From assembly GCA_016937975.1 (NCBI GenBank), contig JAFGVN010000144.1:1-35425 (forward strand): 35,425 bases of DNA. Direction: 5' to 3'. The DNA is from Clostridia bacterium (GTDB taxonomy: Bacteria > Bacillota > Clostridia > Peptostreptococcales > Acidaminobacteraceae). The notes under the pieces are model-generated. The model was given only the letters and a program-made list of their open reading frames with translations, ran no database searches and was not told where the DNA came from. Shown here one piece after another: positions 16,982 through 25,494 of this stretch (position 1 is its first letter; every line of letters starts with the position of its first letter). The translations under genes and the position numbers were made by a program.

Positions 16982-17247
16982 ACCGTGCTAGATGGGGCGC
17001 TAGCGGTGCCTTGTAACCTGTAATCCGCTATAACAGGATTGATGCTATTTCAAGGGATTTAAAGGTTAAGTCTGACTGAAGTAAGTGGTGTTGAGAAGTG
17101 GGTCCTACGCAATGAGAAATTGTGAACCCTGTCAGGTCCGGAAGGAAGCAGCAGTAAGCAAACCTTCACATGTGACGTAGGGGTGCCTATTTTGAGCTAA
17201 CTGCCTTTGTATCGTTCGTTTTTAAATTTCGAAGAATAGTGCACGGT
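16982..17247 (+). ncRNA. ffs: Signal recognition particle RNA, large Firmicute type
   Basis: The ends ACCGTGC (16982-16988) and GCACGGT (17241-17247) pair. The Alu-domain start (GTGCTAGATGGGGCGCTAGCGGTG) reads like B. subtilis scRNA. The universal Ffh-binding hairpin GGTCCGGAAGGAAGCAGCA lies at about 17135-17153. The length of about 266 bases is that of the Bacillus/Clostridium RNA with an Alu domain. It assembles with Ffh, which is not in the window. The exact ends are inferred from pairing. Confidence 0.96.
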
Positions 17248-17255
17248 TTAACTTT

Positions 17256-17277
17256 AAAAAGACATTGGTCTTTTTTT
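17256..17277 (+). terminator. SRP RNA terminator
   Basis: AAAAAGAC and GTCTTTTT form an 8-bp stem with an ATTG loop, and T's continue after it, nine bases after the RNA end. Confidence 0.8.
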
Positions 17278-17336
17278 ATTTTTTGAAGAAAATGTATAAT
17301 TTAAAAAAATGATCAAAATAATAATATTTTTGAGTG

Positions 17337-17360
17337 ATAATCCTTCAACAAATGGATTAT
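17337..17360. repeat. Short inverted repeat upstream of the HD-GYP pair
   Basis: ATAATCC (17337-17343) and GGATTAT (17354-17360) are spaced by 10 bp in the leader of the first HD-GYP gene. An operator or small hairpin is possible. Confidence 0.3.
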
Positions 17361-17437
17361 AGACAGATATTACTTGATAAACTATACTCTAAATGAGAAA
17401 ATAGAAATAGAATGTTTGAAGAAACGGGGAGGCAATG

Positions 17438-19969
17438 ATGAAGTCAGTTTTCAGATTTAAATTATTATTGATTATGATTACATCAATTCTAGTCCCTGTT
17501 ATTTTTTTGACCTTATTTATAACTTTTAACAGTGATCTATATAATAGTAGATACATTGTAAAGGCACAAAAATCCAATGTTGAAAAAGATATTTTACAAT
17601 TTGAACAGTTTTTTGTAACCTCTGAAACTAACCTAAGTTTGTATGCACCAATTTTAGGTTTGACAGATGATAAAGATTTCATCATTCAAACATTAAATCA
17701 GTTTGTAGACTTAAATATCGAATTTTATGGACATTCTTTTTATACTGATATTAACGGAAATGACTACATTGATCATAATATTGAAACGAATGTAGATGGA
17801 GAAGATCGTCCATGGTTTGAAGAAGCAAAAAAGAATAATGGTTTTGCAATAACCAAACCTTACCAAGATGTTATTACAGAAAAAACGGTCATCACATTAT
17901 CTATGCCAGTCAAGAGAAATGACAGATTCTATGGTGTTTTTGGTGTAGATTGTTATTTGGATACAATTATTGAAGATATTGCCCAAATCACCAATCTTGA
18001 AGAAGCAGTATATGTTCTTAAAGATGAAGAAGACAATATTCTTAAACTCTATAATATAGAAAATGAAGAAAAACTAAATGATTTACTTGTTTTAGTTGAA
18101 AGAAAAGAAGGTTATTCCTTAAGCCACTATGATCTCAACCAGATTAATACAAAAATTGATATTATTTATGCAAATGATGCTTACTCAGATAGTATAAGAA
18201 ATGTTCGTTTGGAAATGACTTTACTTTTTATTTTTGTTATTCTTGTGTCAGTTGTTTTTGCATTTTCCATTGCAAAAAGAATAAGTGATCCATTATTAAA
18301 TTTTGTGAATAGGATTAAGAATCGCGATGTCCAGATAAACCAAGATGACTTTATTATTTCAGGTGATTGGGATGAAGAGTTTGAAATACTATTTGAAGAA
18401 TTTGAAAAACTTTCAAGACAAATAAGAATAGAAGAAATTAAATTAAATAATAGAATTAAAGAACTTCAAGAAAAAAATGATGTCTTAATGGATAAAAATA
18501 TTGATTTGGAAGAGGTCTATAAGAATCTAAAGCAAATTGATAAGAAAGTTAGAAAATCGAGAAAAGAATATGAATCAATCCTTGAAAACATAAAAGGCAT
18601 GATTTGGGTTTTAGATGGTCAAGGTAAAATTATTTTTGTAAATACGACATTATGTAGAACACTGGGTTATGAATCAATGGATTTAATTGGAGAAAGTTAT
18701 TCGAAAATTATTCAAAATTTCTATGCTGAAAAATTTATGATTTTGGATTTGTTATCCAAAAGAGATTACAAAAAAATTGACATTAATTTATTGAATTCTA
18801 AGAATCAAATCGAAAATGTTGAAGCAAATACATCACGAGTTTTTAGTGATTCGGGAGATTTGCTTTATATTTACGGTATTTGTAGAGCGTCAAAGAATAT
18901 TAAAGCATTACATTATAATTACAATGTAAAGATTCAAGAGCAAAATCTTATTATGGACTTAACAGAGACGGCATCTATGAATGTCTCTATGAATCAAGTG
19001 ACAAAGGCAATATTTGATAAAATAAATAGTATTTTTGGATGGTCTGCAGGCACAATAAGATTTCTGAATGATAACAATGAATTTGAATTAATTGCCAGAA
19101 CTGAAGTTGGCTCTGATTATATTGTTGGACAATCCTTGAGTTATGAAAATAATTGTCTTACTTATGTTGTTGAAAGTAATGAAATACTATATGTTTCAAA
19201 AGTGGATGAATTACCAATCAAGGAGGAAATTTATAGTCAGATACTTGAAGATGGTTATTCTATTATCTTTATTCCAGTAGGAAATAACGATATTGGAAGA
19301 GGAGTTATTTCACTTACAATTGATCGTGTTTCAATGGTAGAAAAAGAAGATATGTTAAAATCATTTACGAATACAATTTTAATCGTTGTAGAGAGAGCAC
19401 TAATATATGAAAAATTAAAAAAAGATTATATCCGTATGATTAAGGTTTTAGCAGAAGCTGGTGATGATAAAGATTCATCTTCAGTTGGTCATTCAAATCG
19501 TGTTGCGCGTTATGCAAAGCAAATTGGAGAACGTCTGTATTTAGATGACGATGAGATTATCGAGTTGGAAATTTGTGGTCTACTACATGATATTGGAAAG
19601 ATTGGGATTTCAGATGAATATCTTTCCAATCCATCACCAATTGCTATAGAAAAAGTAAAAAATCATCCTTCAATTGGTCGGAAAATGTTAGAAGATATTG
19701 GTTTGAATGAACACATTCTTGATGGTATAGAAATGCATCATATGAATTTTGATTTATCAGGTTACCCAGTCCTTGATACCATTCATGCTTTACCACTATT
19801 TCCAAGGATTATTCAAATTGCAGATGAATTTGATAATTATAGAGTTTCAGGTACTTTCGATTCTGATCACTTAATTTTCAACAAAATGCTAGAAGATAGC
19901 GGCAAAAAATATGATCCTCAAATATTAAGGGTTTTCAAAGAAATTATTGATTGTGGGATAATGGATTAA
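17438..19969 (+). CDS. Membrane HD-GYP protein with Cache, HAMP, PAS and GAF domains (copy 1)
   Basis: A probable c-di-GMP phosphodiesterase of 843 residues. In order: membrane helix (8-30), a Cache-type extracellular domain with RPWFEEAKKN, a second helix (258-282), HAMP and coiled coil, PAS (about 380-490), GAF (about 507-660), then HD-GYP (about 661-843). The metal-binding HD is in LLHDIGKIG, and NHPSIG, HH and IAD are kept. Two deviations stand out: the GYP motif is HHMNFDLSGYP, with Leu for the first Gly of DGxGYP, and the DAMTxxRxY segment after IADEFD is lost. Activity is therefore uncertain. ATG 17438 is 5 bases after GGGGAGG; ATG 17435 is too close. Confidence 0.88.
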   Translation: MKSVFRFKLLLIMITSILVPVIFLTLFITFNSDLYNSRYIVKAQKSNVEKDILQFEQFFVTSETNLSLYAPILGLTDDKDFIIQTLNQFVDLNIEFYGHSFYTDINGNDYIDHNIETNVDGEDRPWFEEAKKNNGFAITKPYQDVITEKTVITLSMPVKRNDRFYGVFGVDCYLDTIIEDIAQITNLEEAVYVLKDEEDNILKLYNIENEEKLNDLLVLVERKEGYSLSHYDLNQINTKIDIIYANDAYSDSIRNVRLEMTLLFIFVILVSVVFAFSIAKRISDPLLNFVNRIKNRDVQINQDDFIISGDWDEEFEILFEEFEKLSRQIRIEEIKLNNRIKELQEKNDVLMDKNIDLEEVYKNLKQIDKKVRKSRKEYESILENIKGMIWVLDGQGKIIFVNTTLCRTLGYESMDLIGESYSKIIQNFYAEKFMILDLLSKRDYKKIDINLLNSKNQIENVEANTSRVFSDSGDLLYIYGICRASKNIKALHYNYNVKIQEQNLIMDLTETASMNVSMNQVTKAIFDKINSIFGWSAGTIRFLNDNNEFELIARTEVGSDYIVGQSLSYENNCLTYVVESNEILYVSKVDELPIKEEIYSQILEDGYSIIFIPVGNNDIGRGVISLTIDRVSMVEKEDMLKSFTNTILIVVERALIYEKLKKDYIRMIKVLAEAGDDKDSSSVGHSNRVARYAKQIGERLYLDDDEIIELEICGLLHDIGKIGISDEYLSNPSPIAIEKVKNHPSIGRKMLEDIGLNEHILDGIEMHHMNFDLSGYPVLDTIHALPLFPRIIQIADEFDNYRVSGTFDSDHLIFNKMLEDSGKKYDPQILRVFKEIIDCGIMD

Positions 19970-19973
19970 TATT

Positions 19974-22490
19974 ATGAAAAATAAGAGCTTTAGGATAAGA
20001 TTAAGAAATATGTTAATAATAAGCACTATTGTACCTGCAATAGGGTTTATTTTGATATTCTTTTATAGATATTATTCTATTAATCTAGAATCTGAAAAAG
20101 CATTGTTTGATCAAGAAGTTGGCTTCTTTGAAACAGAGTTAAAGAATCAGTTTAGTAATTATGAAGCCTTACTAAAAAGTAGTAGTTTTTTGTTGGAAAA
20201 TTTAACCACTAGAAATATTGATGAAGATTCTGAGTTTATAAAAGACTATCTTGAAGAAATTAAAAAAAATGATGAAATTGAAGAATACTATTATATTACA
20301 AAGAAAAGCACATATACGAATGCAGCAAAAAATGCCTTTTTGGCTGATAAGGTCCAAAGATTTGAAAGTTTCTCTTTGAATGATGACTTTTGGGTAAAAA
20401 AAATAGGAAATCTCAATGATCAACTGTTGTATTTTGGTTATAAGAATAGCGCAGATGAGATAATTGTATTTTCTATGAATCAAGAATATATTTTTACTAA
20501 TTTAAAAGGTTATATGAATCCAAATGTTGATTTCAAGGTATCTTTTAATCAAATCCAATTGTATGAGAGCAATGAAATTATCAATGAAATTACCGAAAGT
20601 CAGAATTCTATCTTTTACAAAAATAAATCATATTATCTTTGGAGAACAAAAACAAGTGAAATCAATGAGTACAAGTATACTCTAGTCATGAATATTTCCA
20701 GGGAAATATCCTTTGTTAAATCAAATTTGTTATCTGCTGGTATTGTAATCTTAATGTATTTATTGTTACTTGGTTTTATATTGTTAAAATTATCAAATCA
20801 TCTTATTCTTCCAATTAATAATCTCATAAACTATGTATCTCAAGTGGCAAAAGAGAAAGAAATAGATCAAACTCCTAATAAGAATAATGAGTTAGTGGAA
20901 GTTTATGAGTTGTTTGATGAAATGATTCAAACTTCCTATCAAAATATTGAATCCATTCAAGACCAGTCTGAGATTATTCTTGAGAAAAATAAGATTATGG
21001 AAGACTTGAATCAACAACTTGCTTTGTCCTCAGAAATGATAGAGTCCTCTACAATGGAATTAAAAATCTTTGAAAAGCAAAGCAAAACACTTGTTGATAA
21101 TATAAAAGATTTAATGTGGGTTATTGATACAAAGGGACGTATTGAATATATTAATTCAATTGTTGAAGATAAACTTTCTTATACACCGAGTGAGTTAATT
21201 GGTGTAAAATTAGAAAATATTTTAAAAGAAGACAGTTATAATGAAGATGCTTTACAAGACATGTTCTATGAGGATTACGATGATATGGATCTCATTTTCA
21301 TTAAAAAGAATAATGAAAGTGAAGAAATTTTTGCTACAAGTACTAAGAGAATTTTTTCAAATGGAAAACTTGTCAAAATTCAAGGTGTAAGCAGAGATAT
21401 TACTGAGGAACGTTATATTGAAAAGCAAATGATTCAGAAGAATATGATATCGTCTACATTAAACGAAATCAGTGAAATATTGACGAGACCAGAAAAATTG
21501 GAAGTCTTGCTGAATCACATTGTTATTCGAATTGAAAGACTTTTAAATCCTTTAATATGTACAATTAGATTAATCGATGATAAAGGCAGATTACAACTTG
21601 TAGCTGGTATTGGAGAGTTTTATTCTTTGGTACAAGAAAAGTTTTTGGATATTGATAAAGATATTTCAGGAAGAGCAATTAAAGAAAGTAAAATCATTAT
21701 TATCACAGATAAAAATAAGGATTATTTTCACAATTACGATGAAGTTTACAGTATTGTCGATCAATCCCAAGAACTGATTTTTTTACCTCTTGAATATAAT
21801 GATACAACCATAGGTGTGATGTCCATTGGTTTAAGAGAACACATTGCAGATGCTCAGTTAAAGATCCTTAAAGTCTTTACAACACAAGCTTCTGCAGCTA
21901 TTGAAAAAGCAAGAATGTATGAGGAACTTGAGAATAATTACTTGAATATTATTAAAGCTTTGGCATCAACGGTAGAAGCTAAAGATGCTTATACTGAAGA
22001 TCATTCCATTAGAGTTTCAAAATACTCTAGAATGATTGCCGAAGAACTTGGTATGAGTGATGATGAAGTCGGTTATATTGATATTGCAGGTTTATTGCAT
22101 GATATTGGTAAGATAGGTGTTTCTGATTTGACGTTGACAAAAGAAGGCAAATTGTCTGAAGAGGAGTTTAGAGAAATCATGAAACACCCTCTTAATGGTG
22201 GAAGAATTGTATCTGAGATGAAATTACATGAACATATCATTGAAGGCGTTCTATTACATCATAAACGTTTTGATTTAAAAGGATATCCTGATATATATAT
22301 TGAATCCTTACCGATTTCTGCTAGAATTATTGGTGTGGCTGATGCCTTTGATGCCATGACCACAAACCGCTCATATCAGAAAGCTAGAAATTTTAATGAA
22401 GCTTTAGAAGAACTAAAAAAATATGCAGGTACTCAATTCTGCCCTGAAATAGTGCAGGTGATGGAACGAGTGGTTGAAAAGTTAAGTTAG
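19974..22490 (+). CDS. Membrane HD-GYP protein with PAS and GAF domains (copy 2)
   Basis: An 838-residue paralog starting 4 bases after copy 1, so it is in the same operon. Membrane helices (13-32 and 254-275) flank a divergent extracellular sensor domain without the clear Cache motif of copy 1. HAMP-like and coiled-coil segments, PAS (about 375-480), GAF (about 490-640) and HD-GYP (about 657-838) follow. The HD-GYP is more complete than in copy 1: VEAKDAYTEDHS, LLHDIGKIG, KHPLNGG, HHKRFDLKGYP and VADAFDAMTTNRSYQ. The DL-x-GYP variant is shared with copy 1. It is the better candidate for active c-di-GMP hydrolysis. The ribosome binding site is weak, which suggests coupling. Confidence 0.88.
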   Translation: MKNKSFRIRLRNMLIISTIVPAIGFILIFFYRYYSINLESEKALFDQEVGFFETELKNQFSNYEALLKSSSFLLENLTTRNIDEDSEFIKDYLEEIKKNDEIEEYYYITKKSTYTNAAKNAFLADKVQRFESFSLNDDFWVKKIGNLNDQLLYFGYKNSADEIIVFSMNQEYIFTNLKGYMNPNVDFKVSFNQIQLYESNEIINEITESQNSIFYKNKSYYLWRTKTSEINEYKYTLVMNISREISFVKSNLLSAGIVILMYLLLLGFILLKLSNHLILPINNLINYVSQVAKEKEIDQTPNKNNELVEVYELFDEMIQTSYQNIESIQDQSEIILEKNKIMEDLNQQLALSSEMIESSTMELKIFEKQSKTLVDNIKDLMWVIDTKGRIEYINSIVEDKLSYTPSELIGVKLENILKEDSYNEDALQDMFYEDYDDMDLIFIKKNNESEEIFATSTKRIFSNGKLVKIQGVSRDITEERYIEKQMIQKNMISSTLNEISEILTRPEKLEVLLNHIVIRIERLLNPLICTIRLIDDKGRLQLVAGIGEFYSLVQEKFLDIDKDISGRAIKESKIIIITDKNKDYFHNYDEVYSIVDQSQELIFLPLEYNDTTIGVMSIGLREHIADAQLKILKVFTTQASAAIEKARMYEELENNYLNIIKALASTVEAKDAYTEDHSIRVSKYSRMIAEELGMSDDEVGYIDIAGLLHDIGKIGVSDLTLTKEGKLSEEEFREIMKHPLNGGRIVSEMKLHEHIIEGVLLHHKRFDLKGYPDIYIESLPISARIIGVADAFDAMTTNRSYQKARNFNEALEELKKYAGTQFCPEIVQVMERVVEKLS
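20694..20707. promoter_or_regulatory. NBS-like site inside the second HD-GYP gene
   Basis: ATTTCCAGGGAAAT differs from the Noc binding consensus ATTTCCCGGGAAAT in one base. Noc sites are scattered in B. subtilis, often inside genes, so this is plausible as a second site in the window. Confidence 0.55.
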
Positions 22491-22498
22491 GAGTATAA

Positions 22499-24148
22499 AT
22501 GGACCACAAAGCACTTTATAGAAAGTTTAGACCCAAAGTATTTGAAGAAGTTGTTGGACAAGAACATTTGACCAATACCCTAAGAAATCAAATGTTAACG
22601 GATAATGTTGCTCACGCCTACTTATTTAGTGGCATTAGAGGTACAGGAAAAACCTCTACAGCAAAGATCTTTGCAAGAGCACTAAATTGTATGGAGCCAG
22701 TAGAGGGAAATCCATGTAATGTTTGTGAAAATTGTAAACAAGCCTTGTCAGATAATGCAATAGATATTATTGAAATAGATGCAGCTTCAAATAATGGCGT
22801 AGATGACATTAGAGATTTAAGAGAAAAAGTAAAATATCCGCCATCAAGAATGAAATATAAAATTTACATCATTGATGAGGTCCATATGTTATCCATTGGT
22901 GCTTTTAACGCGTTATTAAAAACCTTAGAAGAACCGCCAAGTTATGTGATCTTTATTTTTGCTACAACAGAGTTACATAAAATACCTGCCACAATTATTT
23001 CAAGATGTCAAAAATTTGAGTTAAAAAGAATTCAACACAAAGATATAGAAAATCTAATGAGTAGAATCTGTGATGCATCAGGATTTACTTATGATGATGT
23101 GGTATTAGAGCAAATTGCAAGATTGGCAGATGGTGCAGCAAGAGATTCATTAAGTATTTTGGATCAATGTTTTGCAGCCAATGAAGATAAACATATCTCA
23201 TTGGAAATTTTAAATAACGTTTTGGGCTTAGTAACAGAATCCGTAATTTTTGACCTTGTTGAAGGTTTATATGAGTCGAATGGGAAGAAAGTACTTAGTT
23301 TATTAAATGATGTTATCTCAAGTGGTAAGGATATTAAACGATTTACAAATCAGTTGATTGAGTTCTTAAGGTATTTAATGCTAGTGAAAATCTCAAAAGA
23401 TTTAAGTGCATTGGTGAATGTATCTGAAGAAACCTTGGATTTAATTCGTCAACATGGTGAAAAAATGTCTTTGAATCTACTAATCCGTAGTATCAATATC
23501 TTGACACAAGTAGAAGTGGATTCAAAGTGGTCTTCTAACTCAAGAGTTATTTTGGAGATTGGTTTGATTAAAATTCTTCAGCCAGATTTAGAGACATCTG
23601 TAGAAAGTATTATGGAAAGACTTGAAAAATTAGAAAAGAGACCAGTAGCGGTACCACAATTATCACAACAAATCTCTAAAGAGGTTAATGTTGAGAAGAG
23701 CATCATAGAGCATTCAATGTCTTCAGTATCCCAGGAGGAAATTATTGAGGAAATTGTTGAAGAGCCAATTCAATATGCTTCTTCAGAAGAATTAAATCTT
23801 GATGAAGAATCACTTGAAGATTTGTGGGAAGAAGTTCTTGATTTAGTGAAGCAGACTAAAATTTCTACACATGCGTTACTCGTTGATGGTCATTTTGAAG
23901 GAATTAAAGAACATCATTTATGTGTATCCTATAAAGAAGGTTATGGTTTCCATATGATTGCAATAGAAAAACCTGAAAACCGAGTTATTGTAGAACAAGC
24001 AATACAACAGGTTTATGGAAAAGCACTTCGTGTTCAATATATAACAAAAAATTCTGATGAAGACGAAAATGAATATTCTAAACCAGAAGATAAGTTATAT
24101 GACTTTTTAGGGAGCCATAAAAATAAATTAGAAATTGAAGATAAATGA
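22499..24148 (+). CDS. dnaX: DNA polymerase III subunit gamma/tau
   Basis: The clamp-loader ATPase of the replisome, 549 residues. Walker A GIRGTGKT is at 45-52, zinc cysteines at 64, 73, 76 and 79, then DEVHMLS (Walker B) and an ATTELHKIPATIISRCQKFEL sensor region. The C-terminal part (about 365 on) is an acidic linker and a tau-like domain. No A6G-type slippery site was noticed, so I expect only the full-length form. TAGGAG precedes ATG 22499. It ends with TGA, showing that TGA is normally a stop in this genome. It is followed by ybaB and recR, the usual order. Confidence 0.96.
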   Translation: MDHKALYRKFRPKVFEEVVGQEHLTNTLRNQMLTDNVAHAYLFSGIRGTGKTSTAKIFARALNCMEPVEGNPCNVCENCKQALSDNAIDIIEIDAASNNGVDDIRDLREKVKYPPSRMKYKIYIIDEVHMLSIGAFNALLKTLEEPPSYVIFIFATTELHKIPATIISRCQKFELKRIQHKDIENLMSRICDASGFTYDDVVLEQIARLADGAARDSLSILDQCFAANEDKHISLEILNNVLGLVTESVIFDLVEGLYESNGKKVLSLLNDVISSGKDIKRFTNQLIEFLRYLMLVKISKDLSALVNVSEETLDLIRQHGEKMSLNLLIRSINILTQVEVDSKWSSNSRVILEIGLIKILQPDLETSVESIMERLEKLEKRPVAVPQLSQQISKEVNVEKSIIEHSMSSVSQEEIIEEIVEEPIQYASSEELNLDEESLEDLWEEVLDLVKQTKISTHALLVDGHFEGIKEHHLCVSYKEGYGFHMIAIEKPENRVIVEQAIQQVYGKALRVQYITKNSDEDENEYSKPEDKLYDFLGSHKNKLEIEDK

Positions 24149-24186
24149 TGTTACAATAACACTATGAAAAAAAAGGAGTGAATAAT

Positions 24187-24525
24187 ATGTCAAAAGGAAG
24201 AAAACCACAAATGCCTGGTAATATGGGCAATATGATGAAACAAGTTCAACAAATGCAAAAGAATATGGAAAAAATGCAATCTGAGATTGAAGAGCAAGAA
24301 TTTGAAGCAACTGCTGGTGGTGGTGCAATCCGTGTTGTAGCAAATGGTAAAAAAGAGATTACTGCAATTGAATTAAAAGAAGAAATTGTAGATCCTGATG
24401 ATATTGAAATGTTACAAGACTTAATTATGGTTGCTGTAAATGATGCTATAAAAGCAGCTGAGAAAGCAATGTCAGAAGCTATGGGTTCTATGACATCTGG
24501 ATTAAAGATGCCTGGCTTATTCTAG
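24187..24525 (+). CDS. YbaB/EbfC nucleoid-associated protein
   Basis: A 112-residue DNA-binding protein of the YbaB/EbfC family. It starts with a Met/Gln/Gly-rich segment, then a helix QQMQKNMEKMQSEIEEQEFE, the conserved GGGAIRVVANGKKEI strand region and a helical C-terminus. ATG 24187 with AAAGGAG is preferred to the GTG at 24178, which overlaps the binding site. It lies between dnaX and recR, as in almost all bacteria. Confidence 0.94.
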   Translation: MSKGRKPQMPGNMGNMMKQVQQMQKNMEKMQSEIEEQEFEATAGGGAIRVVANGKKEITAIELKEEIVDPDDIEMLQDLIMVAVNDAIKAAEKAMSEAMGSMTSGLKMPGLF

Positions 24526-24534
24526 GGAGTTCAT

Positions 24535-25131
24535 ATGAATTTTATTGCACCTGTCTCAAAGTTGATTGATGAATTTTCAAAACTACCAGGTATTGGGAGA
24601 AAAACAGCACAACGCTTGGCTTTTCATGTGCTCAGTATAAGAGAAGACCAAGCATTTGCTCTTGCAAATGCCATTGTAGAAGCAAAAAGAAAGACACGGT
24701 TTTGCTCTGTTTGTTTTAATATTACAGATGTTGATCCATGTGTCTATTGTACAAACGAGAAAAGAGATCAATCTATCATTTGCGTTGTTGAATCATCACG
24801 AGATGTTTTGGCAATTGAAAAAACAAGAGAATACAAAGGTTTATATCATGTTTTGCATGGTGCAATATCGCCCATGGATGGCATAGGTCCTGATGATATT
24901 AAAATTAAAGAATTACTTTCAAGATTGTCAAATCATGAAATCAAAGAAGTGATAGTTGCAACGAATCCTACAATTGAAGGAGAAGCAACGGCAATGTATA
25001 TTTCTCGAATTATATCACCACTTGGCATTGACGTATCTCGGATTGCACATGGTATTCCAATTGGTGGTGATCTTGAATATGCTGATGAAGTGACACTGAG
25101 TAAGTCCCTTGAAGGTAGAAGAAAATTGTAA
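24535..25131 (+). CDS. recR: Recombination protein RecR
   Basis: A 198-residue recombination mediator that works with RecF and RecO. It has an N-terminal HhH region ([18 protein letters not shown]), a zinc finger with Cys57, Cys60, Cys69 and Cys72, then a Toprim domain beginning [14 protein letters not shown] and a C-terminal Walker B-like region. GGGAG precedes ATG 24535, 9 bases after ybaB. Confidence 0.96.
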   Translation: MNFIAPVSKLIDEFSKLPGIGRKTAQRLAFHVLSIREDQAFALANAIVEAKRKTRFCSVCFNITDVDPCVYCTNEKRDQSIICVVESSRDVLAIEKTREYKGLYHVLHGAISPMDGIGPDDIKIKELLSRLSNHEIKEVIVATNPTIEGEATAMYISRIISPLGIDVSRIAHGIPIGGDLEYADEVTLSKSLEGRRKL

Positions 25132-25153
25132 GACGCTATGGCGTCTTTAATTT
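25131..25153 (+). terminator. recR terminator
   Basis: AGACGC, loop TATG, GCGTCT, then TTAA and six T. It begins at the last base of the recR stop codon. Confidence 0.85.
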
Positions 25154-25186
25154 TTTGTTTCAATTTATAGGAGTAGAAGATAGAGT

Positions 25187-25215
25187 TTGCTTCTTTAATC
25201 ATTCTGTGATATACT
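25187..25215 (+). promoter_or_regulatory. metG promoter
   Basis: TTGCTT (25187-25192), a 17-bp spacer and TATACT (25210-25215), with TG one base upstream of the -10 as an extended element. The start would be near 25222, at the beginning of the T-box leader. Confidence 0.7.
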
Positions 25216-25221
25216 TTTTTC

Positions 25222-25474
25222 AAATTAAGGATGCAATGAAAGGAAGAGATTCAAGAAAACTTGCTTAGAGAACTGATGGTTGGTGGAAATCAGTGAAGAG
25301 AGTATTGATGAAAATGGCCCTGGAGCATTGAAGTCGAAAAGCTTCAACGTTTAATACACGTTATCGTATTGTGAGATTTCACATTGAGGTAGTTGATGGA
25401 TCTATACAAGTCAACTATGAATTAGGGTGGTAACACGAGCGCGCCTTCGTCCCTTAGGAACGAGGCGTTTTTTA
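25222..25474 (+). promoter_or_regulatory. T-box leader, methionine-specific
   Basis: A tRNA-sensing leader for metG. The specifier codon is ATG at 25314-25316, in the usual place before the 3' side of stem I. The T-box AGGGTGGTAACACG is at 25424-25437. The antiterminator pairs AGGG with CCCT and ACG with CGT around a 7-base bulge UGGUAAC, whose UGGU can pair with the ACCA end of uncharged tRNA-Met. The competing terminator CGCCTTCGT/AACGAGGCG plus T run is at 25442-25474. The bulge is not the canonical UGGNACC. Confidence 0.93.
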
Positions 25475-25494
25475 TATTTTTGAAGGAGGATAAA

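Noticed and set aside
22499-24148. Programmed frameshift in dnaX giving a short gamma form
   Set aside because: No A-rich slippery heptamer with a following stem was noticed at the expected place.
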